DNA of 59,141 nt, from assembly GCA_007095785.1 (NCBI GenBank), contig SFBL01000046.1, positions 1 through 59,141 on the forward strand. Reading direction: 5' to 3'. Shown piece after piece: positions 53,936-59,141 of this stretch. Under the pieces are notes generated by a model that had not been told where the DNA came from, did no database searches, and worked only from the letters and a program-made list of their open reading frames with translations. This DNA is from Microcystis aeruginosa Ma_SC_T_19800800_S464. GTDB taxonomy: Bacteria; Cyanobacteriota; Cyanobacteriia; Cyanobacteriales; Microcystaceae. Positions within the stretch are counted from its first letter, which is position 1. Each line of letters starts with the position of its first letter. The position numbers were made by a program, and so were the translations under genes.

Positions 53936-54901
53936 TTATTGTACCATGACGCTCGATCGCAATTGTCCACAGGCCGCATTGGCCGCTAAACCTCTCGAAT
54001 AACGGACAGTAACGGCGACTTTTTCCTGTTCTAAAATAGTTTTAAAAGCCTTAATTCTCTTTAAATTGACGTGAGATTGAAACCCTTTCACCAGTTTGGC
54101 TAATTCCCCTGCGTGTTCCGGTAAATCATTCACTCCCGCTAAAAGAATGTATTCAAATGTCACTCTTCGTCCCGTGATTTGAACGTATTCCTGACAGTCT
54201 TGGATGAGATTACTGAGGGGATAATGGTCGGCACTGGGGATTAATTTAGCTCGAACTTGTTGATTAGAAGCATGGAGACTTACAGCAAAAGTTACTTGTA
54301 AATTATGTTCCGCTAGTTGCTTGATTTTATGGGGTAATCCTACCGTAGAAATCGTTAAACAACGCTGACCGATACCCACATCTTGATTAAGGGAATGAAT
54401 CGCTGTCACCACTTCGGGGATATTTAATAAAGGTTCCCCCATCCCCATAAATACCACATGGCTAACTCGCTGTTGAAAATCCTCCTGTACTGTTAATACT
54501 TGGTCAACGATTTCATAAGCTTTTAAATTACGAGTAAAACCCCCTTTTCCCGTGGCACAAAAATCACAGGCCATGGGACAACCCACTTGGGAAGAAACAC
54601 AGACTGTCAATCTTTTTTCACTAGGAATTCCCACCGCTTCGATAATTAAACCATCGGCAAGTTTTAGCAGATATTTACGAGTGCGATCGGGTGCTACACT
54701 GCGATAATGTATAAGGGAACGACCGATAGGATAATCTGCCAGCTTGCTGCGCCATTCTTGGGGGAATACGGAAATATCCGCCAAAGAATGCACCCCTTTT
54801 TCGTATAGCCATTGGTGTAATTGTTTACCCCGATAAGCGGGTTGTCCCTGGTCTTTTACCCAGTCGGTCAGTTCCTCTAAAGATTTCGCTAGTAAAGTCA
54901 T
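53936..54901 (-). CDS. rlmN: 23S rRNA adenine-2503 methyltransferase RlmN, with internal deletion
   Basis: A 321-residue radical-SAM RlmN. The Fe-S motif CPMACDFC, the [15 protein letters not shown] segment, [10 protein letters not shown] and the C-terminal NAACGQL with the methyl-carrying Cys are present. Just before RIKAFKTI, however, the usual stretch NLIPYNP-x(9-11) is missing: the frame jumps from SHVNL directly to KRIKAF. In E. coli RlmN the corresponding Asn (N312) contacts SAM. The loss is in frame and falls exactly at the edge of the 119-bp duplicated segment. The enzyme may be impaired. Confidence 0.85.
   Translation of the reverse strand: MTLLAKSLEELTDWVKDQGQPAYRGKQLHQWLYEKGVHSLADISVFPQEWRSKLADYPIGRSLIHYRSVAPDRTRKYLLKLADGLIIEAVGIPSEKRLTVCVSSQVGCPMACDFCATGKGGFTRNLKAYEIVDQVLTVQEDFQQRVSHVVFMGMGEPLLNIPEVVTAIHSLNQDVGIGQRCLTISTVGLPHKIKQLAEHNLQVTFAVSLHASNQQVRAKLIPSADHYPLSNLIQDCQEYVQITGRRVTFEYILLAGVNDLPEHAGELAKLVKGFQSHVNLKRIKAFKTILEQEKVAVTVRYSRGLAANAACGQLRSSVMVQ
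53942..54060. repeat. 119-bp duplicate of the rlmN 3' end, proximal copy
   Basis: Forms the present 3' end of rlmN. Its inner edge (54060/54061) coincides with the missing NLIPYNP region. Confidence 0.92.
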
Positions 54902-55049
54902 AATTATTATCGTTGATCACCTTATCATTCTAACTGATCGATCATCCCTAAGAGCAAAACCGTAACAAAATTGTATTGATTAATTGACATTTTTTACCTT
55001 TGCTCCTTATCTAGTCTTTGTTAGTCAATTAAATACTTAAAACTATAAC

Positions 55050-55171
55050 TTAAGTAGGTAGGTGTTAAAAGTTTTCAGATCCCCCCGCCTATCGGCACCC
55101 ATCTTATTAAGGGGGGCAGGGGGTATCGAACCTCAAATCCATTTTTAATTTAATTATAACCAGCTACTTAA
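55050..55171. mobile_element. MITE-like palindromic element
   Basis: Inverted ends TTAAGTAG/CTACTTAA over about 122 bp, with internal CCCCCCGCC and GGGGGGCAGGGGG that can pair. The 54902-55380 gap shows no other feature beyond the rimK upstream region. Confidence 0.65.
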
Positions 55172-55380
55172 ACTTAGCCTGACGACAAAAACAAATCTAG
55201 TCTTAAGCTTGATCTTTTTTACTTTTCATTTAACCTAACTGTTCAAAGGGAACTGTCAGCGCCATAATAATCGATGGACTTCGATCGAGAACAGAAATTT
55301 TATGAGTTGCCAGCAAAAAAAGTCAATATGGGGAAATAAGGAGCTATTCAGTTGTAAAAACAATATTTAAGCGAAAATTT

Positions 55381-56286
55381 ATGAAAATCGCTATTTTATC
55401 GCAAGACGCTTCTCTTTATTCCACCAAGCGACTGAAAGAAGCAGGAGAAGCTCAAGGCCATGAGGTACGAGTGATCAATTATTTGCGCTGTTACATGAAC
55501 ATCACCTCCCATAAACCCACGGTTGTCTATAACGGTAAACCCTTAGAGAGTTTCGATGCGATTATCCCCCGCATTGCTGCCTCAAAAACCTTCTATGGAA
55601 CCGCAGTCGTCCGACAATTCGAGGTGATGAATGTTTTTACTGCCAACGACTCGCAAGCAATTTCTCGGTCGCGGGATAAATTGCGTTGTCTGCAAATTCT
55701 GGCCAGGGAAGGGATAGGCCTACCAGTGACGGGAATTGCCCACGCAACTCAAGATATCGATGGTTTAATCGAAACCGTCGGGGGCACGCCTCTGGTGATT
55801 AAATTATTAGAGGGAACCCAAGGTATTGGGGTAGTCTTAGCGGAAACCGACCAAGCAGCCAAGTCAGTTATTGAAGCTTTTCGGCAATTAGAGGCTAATA
55901 TTCTAGTACAAGAGTACATTAAAGAGGCCAGTGGCGCAGATCTGCGCTGTTTTGTCATCGATGGAAAAGTGGTAGCCTCGATGAAGCGACAGGGGGCCGA
56001 AGGGGATTTTCGTTCTAATCTTCACCGCGGTGGCAAAGCAGAAAAGATAAAATTAACCCCGGAGGAACGCAGTACGGCTATACGGGCCACTAAAGCCATG
56101 GGTTTACGGGTTGCGGGTGTGGACTTATTACGGTCCAATCACGGGCCTGTGGTTATTGAGGTCAATTCCTCTCCCGGTTTGGAAGGAATAGAGGCGGCCA
56201 CTGGTGTGGATGTGGCCAAAAAAATTATCGATTTTGTCGCTAAAAATGCCACCCTAGTCCTAAATCGCGATCGATATCAATATTAG
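55381..56286 (+). CDS. rimK: RimK-family alpha-L-glutamate ligase
   Basis: A 301-residue ATP-grasp ligase. In E. coli RimK adds glutamates to the C-terminus of ribosomal protein S6. Family motifs: [18 protein letters not shown], the ATP-grasp strand [35 protein letters not shown] and [14 protein letters not shown]. Full length and intact. It may also modify other proteins or make poly-alpha-glutamate; the substrate is not determined from sequence. A gap of 480 bp with a MITE precedes it. Confidence 0.93.
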   Translation: MKIAILSQDASLYSTKRLKEAGEAQGHEVRVINYLRCYMNITSHKPTVVYNGKPLESFDAIIPRIAASKTFYGTAVVRQFEVMNVFTANDSQAISRSRDKLRCLQILAREGIGLPVTGIAHATQDIDGLIETVGGTPLVIKLLEGTQGIGVVLAETDQAAKSVIEAFRQLEANILVQEYIKEASGADLRCFVIDGKVVASMKRQGAEGDFRSNLHRGGKAEKIKLTPEERSTAIRATKAMGLRVAGVDLLRSNHGPVVIEVNSSPGLEGIEAATGVDVAKKIIDFVAKNATLVLNRDRYQY

Positions 56287-56339
56287 CCGTCAGCCTTGCA
56301 TCAGTTATCAGTTATCAGATGTGAGTTTTTAGTTTACTG

Positions 56340-56460
56340 TTTACTGAAAAAGCTCCCCACACCCCACTTCCCCACACCCCACACCCCCCTGCCCCCCGAT
56401 GTCGGGGGGGTTGGGGGGGTCACACCCCACTTCCCCACTTCCCCACTCCCCACACCCCTT
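56340..56460. repeat. C-rich minisatellite
   Basis: CCCCACACCCCACTTCC-type units in several registers, with one GGGGGGGTTGGGGGG block (56403-56419), following an AGTTATC run at 56302-56318. Confidence 0.85.
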
Positions 56461-56482
56461 AAACAGGATTTAGTATCAGTTA

Positions 56483-57538
56483 TCAATCGGCAAATACACG
56501 GACGCTATCGGGAATAATCGATAGTTTTACCTTTGTACCGATGTCTAATTGGGTGTTAATCGTTGTTCTAGCGTGGATTTGGCTGCCGGTGGCCGTTAGC
56601 AGACAATAACGGTACTCCCGCCCCAAAAATTGGCGATCGCAAATAACCAGATCTCCCGTCTCATCCGGCTTAATTTTGACATCTTCCTCTCTCAGCATCA
56701 ATTCCCCTTTGTCCAAATCTTGACCATCGGCAATTTCCCAGACTCCTATCTCGGTTTGCCATTGTTCCCCCTCCCGTCTAGCGGGGAGAAAGTTAGCTTG
56801 GGTGACAAACTCGGCCACGAATCGCGAGGCCGGATGACTATAAATTTCTTCGGGATTGTTAATTTGTTCTAATTTTCCTTGACAAATGACCGCAATTGTG
56901 TCACTGATCACCATTGCTTCCTCCCGGTCGTGGGTGACAAAAATGGCCGAGATACCAGTCGCTTTCAGGATATGACGGATCTCGTGCCGTAAGCGTTGCC
57001 GTACCTGCACATCGAGATTACTTAAAGGTTCATCTAAGAGGATTAAAGAGGGTTTTGGGGCTAAAGCGCGGGCGAGGGCGACTCTTTGCTGTTGTCCTCC
57101 CGATAGCTGATGGGGATAACGTTTTTCTAGTCCTTGCAGTCCGACTAAATCTAAAGTTTCCGCCACCCTAGCGTTAATAGCTCTGCTCGATAATTTCTCC
57201 CCAGAATTTTTTAACCCGAAGGCGATATTGTCAGCAATGGTTAAATGGGGAAAAAGAGCGTAATCCTGAAAAACCATGCCCGTATTGCGTTTTTCTGGGG
57301 GAATAAAGGTTTTTTCGTCGGCAACTATTCGCCCTCCCAATTCAATTACTCCTTGAGATGGTTTTTCAAATCCCGCAATCATCCGCAGTAGAGTGGTTTT
57401 ACCGCAGCCCGACGGGCCCAATAATCCGAGAATTTCGCCCTCTGTTAAACTAAAACTGATATTATCAACAGCTAGAGTAGGAGAAGCGGGAAAACGCTTG
57501 TTAACCTCGGATAAACGCAGAATGACAGACTTTTTCAT
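56483..57538 (-). CDS. Iron(III)-type ABC transporter ATPase (FbpC/FutC-like)
   Basis: A 351-residue ABC ATPase. Walker A is GPSGCGKTT, Q-loop MVFQDYALFPHLT, signature LSGGQQQRVALARAL, Walker B LILLDEPLSNLD and switch FVTHDREEAM. The C-terminal 110 residues form the TOBE domain typical of FbpC/FutC or PotA-type importers. Length and ALFPHLT support the iron(III) (Fut) system, but the permease and binding protein are not adjacent, so spermidine or sulfate types cannot be ruled out by eye. Confidence 0.85.
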   Translation of the reverse strand: MKKSVILRLSEVNKRFPASPTLAVDNISFSLTEGEILGLLGPSGCGKTTLLRMIAGFEKPSQGVIELGGRIVADEKTFIPPEKRNTGMVFQDYALFPHLTIADNIAFGLKNSGEKLSSRAINARVAETLDLVGLQGLEKRYPHQLSGGQQQRVALARALAPKPSLILLDEPLSNLDVQVRQRLRHEIRHILKATGISAIFVTHDREEAMVISDTIAVICQGKLEQINNPEEIYSHPASRFVAEFVTQANFLPARREGEQWQTEIGVWEIADGQDLDKGELMLREEDVKIKPDETGDLVICDRQFLGREYRYCLLTATGSQIHARTTINTQLDIGTKVKLSIIPDSVRVFAD

Positions 57539-57661
57539 GGTGAGAAAGACAATCGCCCAGTCAGTGGCAGGGCCATTTACTTAAGAATTATTCCTAATTA
57601 GTTCACTATTATTATTTATAACATCTCCATGGACTAATTAGGAAACTTTCTCAAAAATTTC

Positions 57662-58342
57662 ATGCTCACACCTGAAGATATTATTCTCGTTCCCCGGGGG
57701 GCCGAGCATAGCTCAATCCGCCGAGGATTAAGGAAAATCGGCGATTTAGCCCCGCAAATTATCCCGATTAACCTTGGCGCTCCAGAATTCCTCGACAGTT
57801 CCCCAGTCTCTAGGCAATCTCTAGAATTTCTTAATAAGTTCACGGGAAAAATTGTGGTTATGGGATTAGCGGGCAGTCTTAGCGATCGCTATCGAGTCGG
57901 AGATGGGGTAATCTGTCAAGGTTGTGGTGCGGAAAAGGGGAATTATTGGCAGTGCGAACCAGAAATAACCGCAGAAATCGCGCAATTAACTGGATATAGT
58001 CTTGTTAAAGGTTTAACCAGCGATCGCCTGATTAGCCGATCCGAGGAAAAACGACGTTTAGGACAGGGAGGCTATGAAGTGGTAGATATGGAAGGAGCAA
58101 GGATTTTAGCGGCTTTACGGGGGCAAAAAGTGGCAATTGTGCGCGTGATTAGCGATGAGGTGACACAGGATTTACCCGATTTAGCCCCGGCAATTGATAA
58201 TCAAGGTCAGCTGCTACCATTGCCCCTAGCTCGACAAATGTTAATCCGTCCTGTCCCGGCCTTCCATTTGATTCAAGGTTCCCTAAAAGGTTTATCCGTA
58301 CTAACTCAGGTGGTGCGAAAGTTGTGCGGCAGTAATTTTTAA
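57662..58342 (+). CDS. Nucleoside phosphorylase-like protein
   Basis: A 226-residue protein of the MTA/SAH nucleosidase-phosphorylase superfamily. Supporting segments are VVMGLAGSLSDRYRVGDGVI (the GxxG phosphate/ribose region) and YEVVDMEGARILAALRG, where the MEG glutamate binds the ribose 2'-hydroxyl. The substrate is unknown; it resembles the hopanoid-associated phosphorylase-like proteins (HpnG). It stands just upstream of tRNA-Leu. Confidence 0.75.
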   Translation: MLTPEDIILVPRGAEHSSIRRGLRKIGDLAPQIIPINLGAPEFLDSSPVSRQSLEFLNKFTGKIVVMGLAGSLSDRYRVGDGVICQGCGAEKGNYWQCEPEITAEIAQLTGYSLVKGLTSDRLISRSEEKRRLGQGGYEVVDMEGARILAALRGQKVAIVRVISDEVTQDLPDLAPAIDNQGQLLPLPLARQMLIRPVPAFHLIQGSLKGLSVLTQVVRKLCGSNF

Positions 58343-58349
58343 AAGTTGC

Positions 58350-58379
58350 TTGCAGATTATTTTTTTTCTGTGCTATAGT
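58350..58379 (+). promoter_or_regulatory. Sigma-70-type promoter of tRNA-Leu
   Basis: A -35-like TTGCAG (58350-58355) and -10 TATAGT (58374-58379) with 18-bp spacing, 17 bp before the tRNA. Confidence 0.7.
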
Positions 58380-58396
58380 GGTTAAGCTAAAATCAA

Positions 58397-58478
58397 GCGG
58401 ATGTGGTGGAACTGGTAGACACGCACGTTTGAGGGGCGTGTGGCTTACGCCTTGCGAGTTCGAGTCTCGCCATCCGCA
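58397..58478 (+). tRNA. tRNA-Leu (GAG)
   Basis: An 82-nt class II tRNA. Acceptor GCGGATG pairs with CATCCGC, T-arm GCGAG-TTCGAGT-CTCGC, long variable arm, anticodon stem CACGT/GCGTG with loop TTGAGGG giving anticodon GAG. The 3' CCA is not encoded. Confidence 0.95.
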
Positions 58479-58607
58479 TAAACTTTTATCTGCCCTCCGA
58501 AGAGGAATACCCTTGTCACCCATCGGCAGGGATGGATATTTGGCAATCAAAATTTCCCGAGTCACCTTTTCAGGTGGCTTCGGTTTGACTAAGTTTAGTT
58601 AAGCGGT

Positions 58608-58830
58608 TGCTGAATAATGGTAAAACCCTTTTAAAATAAGGCTTTTGACCTGTTAAAATCCGATGTTAGTGCAAGAATATAGGATTAAGACCCTCAAAAA
58701 CCTTGCATTATCCTTCTTGTAGTACATAAATTGGTACAAAAAAAGAGGGCAACAAAGCCTGAAACGACCGACGACCGGCTACTGACGACCGGCTACTGAC
58801 TCCTAACCCCACCAACAAACTTTTTCAGCA
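58608..58830. mobile_element. Non-autonomous insertion element (about 223 bp)
   Basis: Ends TGCTGAA/TTCAGCA, bounded by a 15-bp direct repeat TAGTTAAGCGGTTGC (58596-58610 and 58836-58850). The interior has CGACCGGCTACTGA twice in tandem. The right end (CTTTTTCAGCA) is shared with the element in the RelE-type gene. Confidence 0.65.
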
Positions 58831-58883
58831 AACCCTAGTTAAGCGGTTGCGAGTAGCGATTTAGCCAAAGCACTAGCCTGAAT

Positions 58884-58979
58884 TATAGCGTTTCTGATTC
58901 ACAAGAGGTACATTCCCGATCCTGAAAAGCTTAATCAGCAAAGGTTTAAGTGTGCTGCACAGATGCGAGAACCGCTATA
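58884..58979. mobile_element. MITE-like element, 96-bp family (copy 2)
   Basis: Ends TATAGCGTTT/AACCGCTATA, exactly 96 bp, with GAGGTACA at the same offset 22 as in 34109-34204. The rest of the right edge (58980-59141) shows no gene. Confidence 0.75.
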
Positions 58980-59141
58980 TTCATGAAGAAAATAGAAAAA
59001 GCTTAAAACCTATACAGTGAGGTCAATTGAGAGATTCATCCTCAAAAAGAGTCTGCTAAGTTACACTTGTTAATAGCTTAATGATAATAAATAACACTTT
59101 TTTGGGTGATAAAAAATAGAAATATCTGCTATTATAGAAAG

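Overview
The window looks like chromosome of a colonial or bloom-forming unicellular cyanobacterium, most probably Microcystis (M. aeruginosa complex). The case rests on petH with an N-terminal phycobilisome-linker domain, a free-standing cpcD-like linker, a ferredoxin-type divinyl reductase (bciB), frequent GCGATCGC octamers, small cyanobacteria-only families (DUF3285, DUF4327), dense AGTTATC heptamer runs and G-rich minisatellites, and many short palindromic insertion elements next to toxin-antitoxin genes. The species call is an inference; no marker gene was compared.

Layout. 0-2.5 kb is accessory: a DUF433/DUF5615 antitoxin-toxin pair bracketed by two near-identical 80-bp repeats, an orphan 3' fragment of bioF, a GIY-YIG protein with a small partner, and a secreted hypothetical. 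2.8-7.9 kb holds recQ, a DUF3285 protein, ybeY-dgkA, a DUF4327 protein and a methyltransferase. 8.3-10.3 kb carries a Septu-type defence pair (ptuA-ptuB) whose HNH gene has an in-frame stop. 10.4-14.9 kb has small cyanobacterial hypotheticals, hemB and an ABC exporter. 15.1-17.0 kb is a two-gene AAA ATPase plus TOPRIM-like cassette just behind the terminator of lepA (17.1-18.9 kb). 19-21.4 kb contains a ribbon-helix-helix protein, a hicB-hicA pair flanked by direct repeats, and a coiled-coil PD-(D/E)XK protein.

21.8-30.3 kb is mostly housekeeping (BRCT coiled-coil protein, beta-hydroxyacid dehydrogenase, pterin carbinolamine dehydratase, XPB-like helicase, htpG, ribD). 30.6-33.9 kb is a tandem pair of ammonium transporters with a perfect NtcA box upstream. 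34-38.4 kb has two abutting palindromic elements, a dehalogenase-like hydrolase, a histone-deacetylase-family protein, bciB, and a RelE-type toxin gene split by a 118-bp insertion with a 9-bp target duplication. 38.4-41 kb holds lysC and a PEP-CTERM protein. 41.5-46.3 kb is an unusual same-strand group: a LuxR-type regulator, an M6 metallopeptidase, a DUF6345 protein with a caspase-like His/Cys pair, and a pentapeptide-repeat protein. 47.2-51 kb has a membrane GTPase, cysQ and chaN. 51-54.9 kb has petH, cpcD, and an rlmN whose 3' end is duplicated around a secreted-protein gene and which lacks about 16-17 conserved residues. 55.4-58.5 kb has rimK, an iron-type ABC ATPase, a nucleoside-phosphorylase-like gene and tRNA-Leu(GAG). 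The right edge is filled with insertion elements.

Physiologically the core genes serve photosynthetic electron transfer (petH), tetrapyrrole and chlorophyll synthesis (hemB, bciB), nitrogen uptake (amt pair), translation (lepA, ybeY, rlmN) and repair (recQ). Overlaid on this is a layer of defence and toxin-antitoxin genes, three of which (ptuB, the relE-like toxin, possibly rlmN) appear broken or rearranged by point mutation, element insertion or duplication.
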